Positions 8,306 through 16,536 of a DNA stretch of 64,000 bases are shown in pieces (the first letter of the stretch is position 1; every line of letters starts with the position of its first letter). The position numbers were made by a program, and so were the translations under genes. The DNA is from Methylobacteriaceae bacterium (GTDB taxonomy: Bacteria; Pseudomonadota; Alphaproteobacteria; Rhizobiales; Beijerinckiaceae), in NCBI GenBank assembly GCA_020638195.1, contig JACKJC010000005.1:124001-188000 (forward strand), in the 5' to 3' direction. The notes below the pieces were generated by a model. It made no database searches. It saw only the letters and a program-made list of their open reading frames with translations, and was not told where the DNA came from.

Positions 8306-8776
8306 TCAGCGCGGCATCACCCACGCCATGATCTGGCGAGGCGAGACGGTGTGCTTGCGGGTCGAATGACCCCAGTTGAACGAAATGACCTCGACCATGC
8401 CGTCGGGGCGACGCTTTCGGACGATCCCGACGTGCGTCGCGCCCCGCCACACGGCGAGGGCTCCTGGCACGGGTCCAGCGATGTGCGGCCCGGCGCGTAA
8501 GGCGTCACGCGCGCGGCTGCCGGGGATAGGGTGCTTGCCGGCGCGCATCAGCGCCACGGAAGCTCCGTCCGCGCACCAGTTGCGCCTGCGATGAGTTGGA
8601 TTGCGGCCGAGGAGGTTCTCGGCGGCAGTGACTACGCGGCTGGCTCCGCCGAACGCAACGCTGACGCGGGCCATGGCCCGGTTTTGACCGATCCCGAGGA
8701 AGTCGAGGGAGTCGGCCGAGGCGACGGCGGGCGTCAGAGAGAGGCCGGCGGTGAGTGCGATAATTGATAGCTTCAC
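8306..8776 (-). CDS. Exported CHAP-like amidase/hydrolase
   Basis: 156 residues starting at GTG 8776, with GAAGGAGC upstream at normal distance; no in-frame ATG fits better. Residues 1-21 form a signal peptide ending AVASA. The mature part has Cys68 in NWCADG and His115 in GATHVGIV, the order seen in CHAP/NlpC-like peptidoglycan hydrolases. It may alter the cell wall during lysis or superinfection. It belongs to the three-gene group with the SPFH and C39-like genes. A perfect copy of the palindromic phage box lies 19 bp upstream of the start. Confidence 0.65.
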   Translation of the reverse strand: MKLSIIALTAGLSLTPAVASADSLDFLGIGQNRAMARVSVAFGGASRVVTAAENLLGRNPTHRRRNWCADGASVALMRAGKHPIPGSRARDALRAGPHIAGPVPGALAVWRGATHVGIVRKRRPDGMVEVISFNWGHSTRKHTVSPRQIMAWVMPR

Positions 8777-8794
8777 ATTTGCTCCTTCATTTGC

Positions 8795-8812
8795 GTTTGC
8801 AGTCAAGCAAAC
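8795..8812. promoter_or_regulatory. Palindromic box, perfect arms
   Basis: GTTTGC-AGTCAA-GCAAAC: 6-bp arms and a 6-bp centre, 18 bp upstream of the GTG of the CHAP-like gene. Confidence 0.75.
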
Positions 8813-8813
8813 T

Positions 8814-9251
8814 TCAGCGCGCGCCGAAGATGTATTCGCGCCATGGAATCCATCGCGTGCCTCGACGGCCCTCGACATGGAATCCCCAATCGCGTTCTTT
8901 CTTTCCCACCCACACGATGGTGTAGATCGGTTTATCGGACAGCACCGGTGTGACGTACTTCGAACAAGGCCCGCCATCAGTCGTCACGCGGGCGACGACA
9001 CGATGCGCATGCGACGCCGGACGGAAATGCAGTCTGAATGCGTCGACGACCTGATAACCCTTCTGCGTCTGTTCGACATACGGCGTCAGCGGGAAGGTCC
9101 AGAACCTCCACGGATGATCGTGCAGATCTGGATCTGCATCGCCGCGATGAAAGATATGGAAGCGCAGGCGCCCGATCTTCCAGCGCGTCAGATATGGCGT
9201 CTCGTGCTCGCCTTCCTTGCCATACACGACTTGCTTCTGGATGAGCTTCAA
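8814..9251 (-). CDS. Cupin-like phage protein
   Basis: 145 residues. The stretch HRGDADPDLHDHPWRFW followed by a Glu and a later His (HAHRV) looks like the metal-binding beta-barrel motif of small phage cupin-like proteins. No substrate can be named. The start is TTG 9251 with GGAG 8 nt upstream; no ATG or GTG occurs near the N-terminus. It overlaps the next gene's stop. Confidence 0.6.
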   Translation of the reverse strand: MKLIQKQVVYGKEGEHETPYLTRWKIGRLRFHIFHRGDADPDLHDHPWRFWTFPLTPYVEQTQKGYQVVDAFRLHFRPASHAHRVVARVTTDGGPCSKYVTPVLSDKPIYTIVWVGKKERDWGFHVEGRRGTRWIPWREYIFGAR

Positions 9252-9622
9252 AGCTGAAACTCCTTCGTGATTGGATGATTGACAAGATTGCTCAGGTCGA
9301 TCTCCCCGCCGCCCAGCGTGGGGGTGACATGGACATGAACCGTGAAAGGCCTGATGATCTGCACGTCGACCTCGACGATCTCCATATCATTGGCGTCGCG
9401 AAACGGCTGATCTTGATCACGAACACGATAGGGCGAACCGTCTCCGTCGCTCACCCATTTGCCGTCGAGCCACCATGAGAGCGCCTGCCGTGCGCCGGCG
9501 AGTGAATGATGCAGGCGCGGGATGCAATCCCTTTCTGGCGACGTCTGCGTGTAGCCTCGCCCGCACCTGGTTTGCGGAAGGAACCAGCCGGTCGAGATCT
9601 GGCGTATGGCGTAGAATGTCAT
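9248..9622 (-). CDS. Hypothetical phage protein
   Basis: 124 residues, not recognised. It starts MTFYAIRQISTGWFLPQ with a strong GGAGGCAGC ribosome site, the ATG overlapping the thyX stop. It is rich in aromatic and beta-branched residues; the C-terminal half, with alternating Val/His (FTVHVHVTP), suggests beta structure. Co-translated with thyX. Confidence 0.65.
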   Translation of the reverse strand: MTFYAIRQISTGWFLPQTRCGRGYTQTSPERDCIPRLHHSLAGARQALSWWLDGKWVSDGDGSPYRVRDQDQPFRDANDMEIVEVDVQIIRPFTVHVHVTPTLGGGEIDLSNLVNHPITKEFQL

Positions 9623-10512
9623 GCTGCCTCCTTGACGCATTCGTTCGGCAAAAGCTTGCGGTACTGACACCAGCCGGTGAAGTTGCCGTGCAGATAGGAC
9701 TGGCTCCAGGCGGTGTAGGTCTTGCCGTGCAGCTTGACCTTGCCGTCGTTTACGTCAGGGGTCGCCTGATGTTCGGCGGGCGAAGCGTGCAGCGGCTGTG
9801 AGCCGACAAGCGTGTCGTAGCGGCGAAGCTCGCTCTCGATCGATGCATCGCCATCGAACGGGGCGTATGAGATGCGGGCGCAGCGGGCGACAGACAGTTT
9901 GATCGCCGTCTCACGACCAAGGATGTCAAGATCGCGATCATCCGTATATGGCAGATGCCACATGCCGGGAAGCAGATCGTTCGGCTTCGAGACATCCATC
10001 GCCTTGCGCATCTCGCGCGCCAGAACCTGGATGTGCGGCTCGGCGTCGTCATGATCGCGCAGTGCGAAGAAGTTCGACCAGTTCGTCGACGACACGAGGA
10101 CGTCGATATGCATGAAAGGCTCCAGCAGGCGGTTGACGACCTGCTTGTGGTAGCCGGCGCTCATAAAGGCGCGAGCGATCTCGACTGCACGGTATCGCGC
10201 CAGCAGCCATGCATCCTCACGCGGCCACGGAGACTTGGTGATCGGATGCATGATCGGCTCATTGCATTCCTGCGACGCCTGCATGCCCTTCTGGTTCTTG
10301 CCCCAGAACAGCGGGACGACCGGGTTGTCGATGATCTCCTGGATCATCTTGGCGACCGGCACGGCGCGGGACGAACGAGCATTGCGGGAGAAATCGCGGT
10401 GCGTCATCAGCTCCGCGTGGATGAAGCGCGGGTAGCGCAGATGCATTGTCGTCAGACGGATGCCGTCCTGCGAGACGCTGTCCTTGATGATCTGGGCGGA
10501 AATCGTGGTCAT
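9619..10512 (-). CDS. thyX: FAD-dependent thymidylate synthase ThyX
   Basis: 297 residues. It methylates dUMP to dTMP using methylenetetrahydrofolate and FAD/NADPH. The ThyX signature appears as THRDFSRNARSSR (residues 37-49), the phage variant of RHR-x7-S-x-R. His-rich and Arg-rich blocks continue through the middle. ATG 10512 was chosen because GGAGG lies 7 nt upstream; the longer open frame has no such site. With the ribonucleotide reductase and MazG-like genes nearby it forms a dNTP supply group. Confidence 0.88.
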   Translation of the reverse strand: MTTISAQIIKDSVSQDGIRLTTMHLRYPRFIHAELMTHRDFSRNARSSRAVPVAKMIQEIIDNPVVPLFWGKNQKGMQASQECNEPIMHPITKSPWPREDAWLLARYRAVEIARAFMSAGYHKQVVNRLLEPFMHIDVLVSSTNWSNFFALRDHDDAEPHIQVLAREMRKAMDVSKPNDLLPGMWHLPYTDDRDLDILGRETAIKLSVARCARISYAPFDGDASIESELRRYDTLVGSQPLHASPAEHQATPDVNDGKVKLHGKTYTAWSQSYLHGNFTGWCQYRKLLPNECVKEAA

Positions 10513-10527
10513 TTGCATCCCTCCTAT

Positions 10528-10545
10528 ATGCGCATTCCAGCAAAT
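10528..10545. promoter_or_regulatory. Palindromic box, variant left arm
   Basis: ATGCGC-ATTCCA-GCAAAT, 15 bp upstream of the thyX start. Only the right arm matches the consensus fully. A second GCAAATGCAAGCGCAAAT stretch overlaps its right side. Confidence 0.5.
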
Positions 10546-10556
10546 GCAAGCGCAAA

Positions 10557-11396
10557 TCAACGATTGATCGGCGTCGGCTTCTGCTGGATAGAGAACGTCG
10601 GCAGCGTGACGGGCGGCGGCGTTCGATTGGACTTGTCGATGTCGAGCGCCGATCGCAGCTTCATGCGCTTCTTCTCGAAGGCGATATTCTCCGGCGTCAG
10701 TTCGATGCCGGCGGCGGTCATGTATTTCTCGACGTTCTTCAACCTGTTGCCTATCGTTTTCTGGCCTGGGATGAATGCAAAGAAAATCGGCCTCTTGCCC
10801 TTGGGCTTCGGATAAAGGGCGCGTTTTTCCTTGGCGACCCTGACGCGCTTCTCCTTGACAACCTTGATCTTCGGCGGCGGCTTGGGCAGCTGAGCCGTCT
10901 CAGGCGCCACCACGCGGCTGACGTAGGCGATATTCTTCCCGAACCGCTCGGAGATTTCTTTCAGGGTCTTGCGCTCCTCCAGACGCATGCGCTTGGCTTC
11001 GATGCGCCATACAGGATCTTCACGCCTCTTGGGCTCCGGCTTGGGCGGTCGCAGAGCTATAGCGGCGCGCAAACGTCCGAGACGCTCGTCGTTGGCGACG
11101 CGCACGTTTTTCTTCGAAGCCTCCCGACGATGATCGATCGGGCAAACGATGTCCTTGCAGTGCGGCAAAATCTGCGTGTGGCTGCGATCGACCTCTGCCG
11201 AGATTTCGGCGTATGACTTTCCTGCCATCCTCATGGCGCGGGCCGTCGTCACCCACGCCATCCTGTCATAGGGGATGTTCTTGACGGCGCGCGTGACCTG
11301 ATGCGGCTTGAGACCGGTCTCTCGGGCGATCTTCATCGTCCCGGCGCCGGCTCGACGCATCCCACGAGCCTTCTCGATCGCGTCGACCGTTCCCAT
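10557..11396 (-). CDS. DNA-binding protein with three helix-turn-helix-like segments
   Basis: 279 residues, strongly basic. Helix-turn-helix-like stretches are read near residues 16-38 (TMKIARETGLKPHQVTRAV), 57-79 (SYAEISAEVDRSHTQILPH) and 142-163 (TLKEISERFGKNIAYVSRV). A Lys/Pro-rich linker (170-205) and a Lys-rich C-terminal region follow. It is a candidate phage regulator, possibly reading repeated DNA sites. The ATG at 11396 overlaps the stop of the MazG-like gene. The ligand and target are unknown. Confidence 0.65.
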   Translation of the reverse strand: MGTVDAIEKARGMRRAGAGTMKIARETGLKPHQVTRAVKNIPYDRMAWVTTARAMRMAGKSYAEISAEVDRSHTQILPHCKDIVCPIDHRREASKKNVRVANDERLGRLRAAIALRPPKPEPKRREDPVWRIEAKRMRLEERKTLKEISERFGKNIAYVSRVVAPETAQLPKPPPKIKVVKEKRVRVAKEKRALYPKPKGKRPIFFAFIPGQKTIGNRLKNVEKYMTAAGIELTPENIAFEKKRMKLRSALDIDKSNRTPPPVTLPTFSIQQKPTPINR

Positions 11397-11794
11397 CAGC
11401 GATTATCCCCGGAGCCGCCGAGAACGTCGCGATCAGCGCGATCGATAAGCTTCGTGAAATTGCCAATAGCGCAGTCACCGAGACTAAGGCCGAGATCTCG
11501 CGCAACGGCTGCGCAATACCACAGGACATCGCCAATTTCCTTGGCGATATCCTGGCGACGCTGCATGTCGAAGATACCGTCATTGTCTCTGAAGGCCTTT
11601 CCGACCTTCTCAGCGACTTCGCCGGCTTCGCCGTTGAGCTTGAGCGCTGGATACCAAGTCCGCATGAACGGCTTGTACTTGGCAAACGAAACAGCGCCTT
11701 CCTGATAGAGATCGAAGCCGGCGCGCAATGCAGTGGCTTTGATCGGAGAATCCATGATTGCGCGCGCTGGCGCACCCTTCGGTTCAGTCTGCAA
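11396..11794 (-). CDS. MazG-like nucleotide pyrophosphohydrolase
   Basis: 132 residues. The motif block LNGEAGEVAEKVGKAFRD followed by KEIGDVLWYCAAVARDLG gives the E-x2-E ... E-x2-D metal site of the all-alpha NTP pyrophosphohydrolase fold. Phage MazG-like proteins hydrolyse NTPs or alarmones during infection. The start is TTG 11794, preceded by GAGGAG at 7 nt. An internal ATG at 11755 has no ribosome site. It overlaps the small gene upstream by 11 bp. Confidence 0.8.
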   Translation of the reverse strand: MQTEPKGAPARAIMDSPIKATALRAGFDLYQEGAVSFAKYKPFMRTWYPALKLNGEAGEVAEKVGKAFRDNDGIFDMQRRQDIAKEIGDVLWYCAAVARDLGLSLGDCAIGNFTKLIDRADRDVLGGSGDNR

Positions 11795-11960
11795 TGCTCA
11801 ACTCCTCATCCAGAGCTTCGCGCGGAGACAGGCCGTGTTCGTAGGCCTCGCGCCATGTTTCGGGCAGGGTGTAGAAACCGCCTGGCCCATCTCGGAGCCA
11901 GACGGGAAGGATGGCGCGCATGCGCACCATCCAGATCCAGAAGAGAAGAGCGTCGATCAT
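11784..11960 (-). CDS. Small protein coupled to ribonucleotide reductase
   Basis: 58 residues, MIDALLFWIWMVRMRAIL at the N-terminus, then a hydrophilic tail with WREAYEHGLSPREALDEE. Its ATG overlaps the nrdJ stop (ATGA), and its end overlaps the MazG-like start, so it is translated in series with both. Its place between two nucleotide-metabolism genes and the acidic tail suggest an accessory role, but no family is recognised. Confidence 0.6.
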   Translation of the reverse strand: MIDALLFWIWMVRMRAILPVWLRDGPGGFYTLPETWREAYEHGLSPREALDEELSIAD

Positions 11961-13711
11961 TCGCAGCTACGGCGACCAGTCGCCGCATCGAATTCGCAGG
12001 CCTCGACCTGCTTCTCTGTCTGGTCGACCTCTTCCTCGACCTTGGCGACGGATTTGATCGTGCCCTTCGTCAGAAGCGCGAGACGTTTGCCGTCCTTGTT
12101 GAAGGTCGTGACGCCCTTGGCGCCACCCTCCCATGCACGGCGGTAGAGAGCCTTGAAATCGTCCCATGGCGTGAAGTCGCCGGCCGTATTGCAGGTCTTC
12201 GACACCGCCGAATCCACATGCTTGGTGGCGTTCAGAAGGACACCCAGATGCTCGTCGAGCGAGACATGGTCGCTGATCTTCGGCTTCGTGCCGAACTGGG
12301 CGAATGCATAGTCCGGCTCGCTGACGATGATCTTCCCTTCCGCCATAAACACTGGTCGCTGCGTCACTTCCTCGAACACCGGCTCGATGGACGACGAGAC
12401 GTTGTCAGCCGTCTGCGAGATCGTTCCTGTCGGAGCGATCGACAGAAGATGGGAGTTCAGGATGCCGTGCTTGGCGATGCCGGCGCGAACATCCTCCGGC
12501 AGCGTCTTGATGTATTCGCCGGCAAGGTACTTCTCCGCATCGAACAGCGGGAAAGGCCCCTTCTCCTTGGCGAGATCGATTGACGCCATGTATGCGCCAT
12601 GTTCGATCACCTTCAGGATCGTGCCTTGCATCGCGATGTAGTCGGGCGTCCCATAAGGAAAGCCCAGCGTCTCGATCGCGTTGGCGACGCCGGTGACGCC
12701 GAGCCCCATGCGGCGCTTGGCGTGAGCCGCGTCCATCTGGGCCTGCAGCGGATAGATCGCTCTGTCGATCACCATGTTCATGGCGCGAACGACGTGTGGA
12801 ATGTCGGCCTTGAGCTGATCGAAATCGAAGTAGTAGAGGCCGGTCTGCTTGTCCTTGCGGATGTAGCGCACGAGATTGAACGAGCCGAGCAGGCAGGCCG
12901 CATTCGGCGCCAGCGGCTGCTCGCCGCACGGGTTGGTGGCCGCGATCTCTTCGCAATACCACAGGTTGTTCATGCGATTGATGGTATCGATGAACAGGAT
13001 GCCGGGCTCGGCCCAGTCCCAGGTCGATCGCATCATCATCTCGTAGAGTTCGAGCGCATCGATCTCGTCGTAGACGCGACCGCCGAACTTGAGTTCGAAC
13101 GACGACTGCTTGTCGACGGCTTCCATGAACTCGTCGGTGACGGCGACGGAAATGTTGAAGCCGTTCAGCTTGTCGAGATTGTTCTTGGCGTGGACGAAAG
13201 CGACGATGTCGGGATGGTCGACGCGCAGCACGCCCATCTGTGCGCCGCGACGATTGCCGGCTGACGACGTCGCCTTGCAGACCTCGTTGAAAATGTTCAT
13301 GAAGGCCATCGGGCCGGACGAACGGGAGCCGAGCTTCTTGATGAGGGCGCCGGACGGACGCAGGGTCGAGAAGTCGTAACCGATGCCGCCGCCCATGCGC
13401 ATGGTCTGCGCGGCCTGTGTGGCGACGCCCATGATCGAGTTGTCGCCTTCGACGAAGGAGTCGTCGATCTTGGAGGCCACGAAACAATTATACGGCGTCA
13501 CCTTCTTGGCGGCGCCCATGGCGGCCTGGATGCGTCCACCCGGCATGAAGCGCATGTCGAGCAGGACTTCCCGGAAGTCGTGGTAGTGGTCGTGGCCATC
13601 CGCCATGGCGAAGGCCACGCGGTTCATGGCGCCGCGAAAGTCCTCGCCCTTCTGGCGGTATTTCTCGGCATGCAACTGGTCAGCAAAAGTGGACTGAGGT
13701 CCGACGCCCAT
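11957..13711 (-). CDS. nrdJ: Adenosylcobalamin-dependent ribonucleotide reductase (class II)
   Basis: 584 residues. It reduces ribonucleotides to deoxyribonucleotides with a radical generated from coenzyme B12. Family blocks seen are MRFMPGGRIQAAMG, the first active-site Cys in TPYNCFVA, NPCGEQPLAPNAACLLGSFNL, the second in CNTAGD, and the C-terminal redox pair in ACEFDAATGRRSC. The N-terminal extension of bacterial NrdJ is absent, as in other phage forms. Being B12-dependent, it works with or without oxygen. No small subunit gene is present, as expected for class II. Confidence 0.92.
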   Translation of the reverse strand: MGVGPQSTFADQLHAEKYRQKGEDFRGAMNRVAFAMADGHDHYHDFREVLLDMRFMPGGRIQAAMGAAKKVTPYNCFVASKIDDSFVEGDNSIMGVATQAAQTMRMGGGIGYDFSTLRPSGALIKKLGSRSSGPMAFMNIFNEVCKATSSAGNRRGAQMGVLRVDHPDIVAFVHAKNNLDKLNGFNISVAVTDEFMEAVDKQSSFELKFGGRVYDEIDALELYEMMMRSTWDWAEPGILFIDTINRMNNLWYCEEIAATNPCGEQPLAPNAACLLGSFNLVRYIRKDKQTGLYYFDFDQLKADIPHVVRAMNMVIDRAIYPLQAQMDAAHAKRRMGLGVTGVANAIETLGFPYGTPDYIAMQGTILKVIEHGAYMASIDLAKEKGPFPLFDAEKYLAGEYIKTLPEDVRAGIAKHGILNSHLLSIAPTGTISQTADNVSSSIEPVFEEVTQRPVFMAEGKIIVSEPDYAFAQFGTKPKISDHVSLDEHLGVLLNATKHVDSAVSKTCNTAGDFTPWDDFKALYRRAWEGGAKGVTTFNKDGKRLALLTKGTIKSVAKVEEEVDQTEKQVEACEFDAATGRRSCE

Positions 13712-13756
13712 CAGGGGTATTCTCCGGTTTGCGGGTGGGGAGGGGTGATGTCGCGC

Positions 13757-14101
13757 TCAGCAGCCGACGTCGTGATCCGTCTCGTCGCCGGTATCGCGGT
13801 CGACGATGAAATCGGTCTCAGGCTCGTCCGGCTGTTCGACGGACAGGTCGGCATGCAGCGTGGAGAGCAGCGATGGCAGGCGCATCCACACCATCTGGAA
13901 GCGGTACTCACGCCCGCCCTTGACCTTGCCCATGAACATGCTGAGCGGGCGCAGCCACAGCTTCTTGCTGCCTGGGCGGGTGTAGGCGACCAGTCGGTCG
14001 CCGCTCTCCGTGTGTTCGCCGATCCCGACGATCTTGTAGGTGCAGCCCTTGAAGTGGCGCCACAACTGGCCGGGCAGGGGGTAGGCGCGGCACTCAGCCA
14101 T
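13757..14101 (-). CDS. DUF1653-domain protein
   Basis: 114 residues. The block WRHFKGCTYKIVGIGEHTESG is characteristic of the DUF1653 family of small beta-rich proteins of unknown function. The ATG 14101 (MAECRAYPLPGQ) follows a GGGGG stretch at 8 nt and overlaps the stop of the next gene upstream. The C-terminal 25 residues are acidic and probably disordered. A palindromic box with a variant right arm lies 16 bp upstream. Confidence 0.75.
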   Translation of the reverse strand: MAECRAYPLPGQLWRHFKGCTYKIVGIGEHTESGDRLVAYTRPGSKKLWLRPLSMFMGKVKGGREYRFQMVWMRLPSLLSTLHADLSVEQPDEPETDFIVDRDTGDETDHDVGC

Positions 14102-14450
14102 TTGCAGCCCCCGCTGCGTTTGCATTCATGCGCATAAGACGGCGCGCGCACTCGCGCTTCTGGCCGGACTTACGGATTTCACGCAGGGCTGCGCCGGAAT
14201 ATTTCGAGCTGTCGATCGCGACCTCGCGGCGCGCCGGGAATACGGCGACCATCTTTCTCGGCAGCATGTTGACCAGGCCAGCGTCAGCGAGCTTGACCTG
14301 TTCGGACGTCATGCAGGAGCGCGATGTGCGCAGGATTAGGTAGGCGCCGTCGTCGGCATAGGAGACCTTCGGCTTTACAGGGCGCTTCTGCGCTGCGGCC
14401 AGGTACCCCAACGCCTTCACCATGGAAGCCGTGATCGGATGAAGTTCCAC
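14094..14450 (-). CDS. Hypothetical phage protein
   Basis: 118 residues from GTG 14450, not recognised. The first 30 residues hold an Ala-rich helix (SMVKALGYLAAAQKRP), the middle alternates hydrophobic and basic residues, and the end is Arg/Ala-rich. The start abuts the stop of the preceding gene and its own stop overlaps the DUF1653 start, so it is a link in a coupled chain. Confidence 0.65.
   Translation of the reverse strand: MELHPITASMVKALGYLAAAQKRPVKPKVSYADDGAYLILRTSRSCMTSEQVKLADAGLVNMLPRKMVAVFPARREVAIDSSKYSGAALREIRKSGQKRECARRLMRMNANAAGAANG
14118..14135. promoter_or_regulatory. Palindromic box, GCGCAT variant
   Basis: GTTTGC-ATTCAT-GCGCAT, 16 bp upstream of the DUF1653 gene and within the 3' end of its upstream neighbour. 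Confidence 0.5.
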
Positions 14451-14671
14451 TATGCGCTCCTCAATATGACGTTCCTGACGTCGCGGCTGATGCGTTCTGC
14501 GGCATGCTCGGTGCGTGGCGAACCCGACAACACGACGAGTTTTTTCATGCCCCGATAGGTGAAGGTCAGCTTGAAATGCTTTCCGCCCCGCTGAATGTCG
14601 TAGTCCTCGATGCCAAGGTCATTCATCACCCGGCTCGCTGACTGGTTGATTTCTCTCAGGCTCTTCTGCAC
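14450..14671 (-). CDS. Small HicA-like RNA-binding-fold protein
   Basis: 73 residues from GTG 14671, preceded by GAGGGGG. The segment RGGKHFKLTFTYRGMKKLVVLSG followed by SPRTEHAAERISRDVR matches the G-x-K-H-x-K-L ... S-P-x-x-x-R-A plan of a phage family with the HicA/dsRBD-like fold. It lacks a HicB partner, so a toxin role is not implied. The first 53 bp overlap the HNH gene. Confidence 0.6.
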   Translation of the reverse strand: MQKSLREINQSASRVMNDLGIEDYDIQRGGKHFKLTFTYRGMKKLVVLSGSPRTEHAAERISRDVRNVILRSA

Positions 14672-15119
14672 GACGCCCCCTCGATGCAAACTTGCGTTTG
14701 GGCCATCTGTGTTTCTTCTTGGACGAAGGGGGAAGATCATCTCCCTCTGTCTTGGCGAGGATGCGCCGACGAAACTCCTCGGTCTCTCGATTGAGGCGTT
14801 TCGTCCTTGCGATCTCGGTGATGTCCGATCCGCGACCCGTGGCCTTCGACCCGTAGGTCTTGACGTCATGGCAATCCGAGTGCTTCGCCTCGATGTGTTC
14901 GACGCTGTTGGCCGGCGGAATGGTGTCTTTCGTCTCCTCGCACCAGATCCTGAGCTGAAGAGCAGGCACATGGTCGAACTCGAGCCCGTCCAGCTCGCCG
15001 AGCTGGGCATTGCAGTGGGTGCATTTGCCGTTCTGGCGTAACACCACCTTGAGTTTGACCAGGAGCGGGATCGCCTTTCGGAAGCCGACCGGTGGCGCCA
15101 GCGCCTGTTCAATTTGCAT
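14619..15119 (-). CDS. HNH endonuclease
   Basis: 166 residues. Zinc ligands C33 and C36 (CTHC), the FDH motif with D49-H50, N71 and H80-x2-C83-H84 give a complete HNH with four-Cys/His support. The C-terminal third is basic (KKKHRWPKRK). It could be a homing-type nuclease or act in phage DNA processing; it is not beside a terminase. A perfect palindromic box lies 11 bp upstream of the ATG. Confidence 0.8.
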   Translation of the reverse strand: MQIEQALAPPVGFRKAIPLLVKLKVVLRQNGKCTHCNAQLGELDGLEFDHVPALQLRIWCEETKDTIPPANSVEHIEAKHSDCHDVKTYGSKATGRGSDITEIARTKRLNRETEEFRRRILAKTEGDDLPPSSKKKHRWPKRKFASRGRRAEEPERNQPVSEPGDE

Positions 15120-15130
15120 GCCCCGCTTCT

Positions 15131-15148
15131 ATTTGCTTTTATGCAAAT
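15131..15148. promoter_or_regulatory. Palindromic box, perfect arms, within a promoter-like spacer
   Basis: ATTTGC-TTTTAT-GCAAAT. On the minus strand TTGACG abuts it upstream and TAGAAG follows 17 nt after that hexamer, so the box would fill a -35/-10 spacer. It stands 11 bp before the HNH gene. Confidence 0.7.
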
Positions 15149-15169
15149 CGTCAACCGGAAAAATGCGCA

Positions 15170-15469
15170 TCAGATCAGTTTTCTTTTCAACGGGCCGTGC
15201 TTGAATATCGCCGCCTTCGCCGCCTCGTGCGCCTTGTCGAATGCGGCGCTGATGATGGGCTTGTTCTCGGCGTGATCGATCCAGAGAAGCGGCGCTTCCG
15301 ACCCATGGCCGAGAGCCTTCAGCGTCGCCATCTGAATGAGTGCGTCACGGTGCTGTGGCAACCCGCGCATTCTGTCGTCCTGGTAGATGACCCACGACGC
15401 CGCCTCCAGCGCCGCCTTGACGTGCTTGGGGTTATTGCGAACGACATCGAGCTTCGAATCCTGCAGCAT
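15170..15469 (-). CDS. Hypothetical phage protein
   Basis: 99 residues, not recognised, mainly helical, with an Ala/Lys-rich C-terminus. ATG 15469 follows GAGG at 4 nt. It reads in the same direction as its neighbours, with only a 6-bp gap to the gene before it. Confidence 0.65.
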   Translation of the reverse strand: MLQDSKLDVVRNNPKHVKAALEAASWVIYQDDRMRGLPQHRDALIQMATLKALGHGSEAPLLWIDHAENKPIISAAFDKAHEAAKAAIFKHGPLKRKLI

Positions 15470-15475
15470 TGAGCC

Positions 15476-16090
15476 TCACACGATCAGCTTGAGGGGATAG
15501 CCGATGTCGCTGAGAATGCGCATCTTGGCGATCACGTCGTCCGGAGTCATGCGAGCATAGAGCCCATCGAGCGCCGGCGCCTTATCGGATACCGAATATG
15601 TCGAGGTCGGCTTGCCGAGAGGCACCACGTCCTCGAACTGGCGCAGCCACAGGATCGTGCGATCTTCGAGGATGCTGATCGTGTGGATGTCGTTCGGGCC
15701 GGAGCTGTAGCCTTCGCCCTTGGCATAGGCGTGGTCGGATGCGACATCCAGATGCTCGTAACCCGACCAGTGGAAGCCGTCGCCGCCGTTGAGCGGCGTC
15801 AGGTAGTCGAAACGGTTGTAAACCTGGCCGGTCAGGCTCGGCTGATAGACCGTATTCTTCGACCTGCCGGCCAACACCTTCGTATTGAAGGCGTAGCGAT
15901 GATCGTGCGGGTTCACGACCTCAGGCAGCTTCGAGATGTCGCCGTCGAAGAAATAGAGCTTGTCGGTGATGCGCGCGGAGCGCCGCACGCACAGGTAGTC
16001 GAAGCCCTTGACGTGGAAGTTCTTGAAGGAGTTGTCCAGGACATGATCGAGGTCGATGATATCCTGAAGCCGGTCGGGGTGGTCCTTCAT
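15476..16090 (-). CDS. Hypothetical phage protein, possibly cupin-like
   Basis: 204 residues. The central H-D-H-R-Y-A-F segment in NPHDHRYAFNTKVLAG, with later His residues (GYEHLDVASDHAYAK, DIHTISI), resembles the metal-binding strands of cupin or cysteine-dioxygenase-like barrels. This is a weak resemblance. The N-terminus is acidic. The ATG at 16090 overlaps the stop of the DUF1367-like gene, so they are co-translated. Confidence 0.5.
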   Translation of the reverse strand: MKDHPDRLQDIIDLDHVLDNSFKNFHVKGFDYLCVRRSARITDKLYFFDGDISKLPEVVNPHDHRYAFNTKVLAGRSKNTVYQPSLTGQVYNRFDYLTPLNGGDGFHWSGYEHLDVASDHAYAKGEGYSSGPNDIHTISILEDRTILWLRQFEDVVPLGKPTSTYSVSDKAPALDGLYARMTPDDVIAKMRILSDIGYPLKLIV

Positions 16091-16527
16091 GCTGCTCTCC
16101 TTTCGTCGCCCTTGATCTCTGCGATCAGGTCGTCCGTATCGATGCCGGTTGCCTCGGCGATCGACTGCATTGCGGATTGGAAAAATTCCTGAAACTCGTC
16201 GTCGTCCATCGCCGTGAATGAAGTCGAGCGCGCGATGAAGCGCACTTCGCCGTTCATCATCGACAGGCCGGTGACCATGCGCAGGTCGAGCTTGATCGCC
16301 TCGTGCAGGTCTTCGGGCGCATGCCAGCGTCCGGTTCCCTTGACCACGCGGCGCAGGATCTCCCAGTACAGATCGTGCTGCGGCTTGGAACGCGAACGCT
16401 TGTATTTTCCGATCACAGTCGCGCCCGGCTTGAAACGCGCCTGCACGAGTTCGAGATCGAGAGCCCGCTTGGGCTTGAGCGAGAAGTCTTCCTGCACTTC
16501 AAACAGGGCCCACGGCATTTCCGACAT
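16087..16527 (-). CDS. DUF1367-like phage recombination-region protein
   Basis: 146 residues. The features PQHDLYWEILRRVVKGTGRW, DLHEAIKLDLRMV and RSTSFTAMDDDEFQEFF follow the order of DUF1367-type proteins (x-Q-H-x-L-Y-W; L-H-x-A-x-K; S-T-x-F-x-x-M-D), which are encoded in lambdoid recombination regions. The precise activity is not known. Its place just downstream of the annealing protein and exonuclease fits. Confidence 0.65.
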   Translation of the reverse strand: MSEMPWALFEVQEDFSLKPKRALDLELVQARFKPGATVIGKYKRSRSKPQHDLYWEILRRVVKGTGRWHAPEDLHEAIKLDLRMVTGLSMMNGEVRFIARSTSFTAMDDDEFQEFFQSAMQSIAEATGIDTDDLIAEIKGDERRAA

Positions 16528-16536
16528 GGCGTGTCC

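Noticed and set aside
11301..11705. Rightward ORF in the MazG-like region
   Set aside because: Shadow of the minus-strand MazG-like gene.
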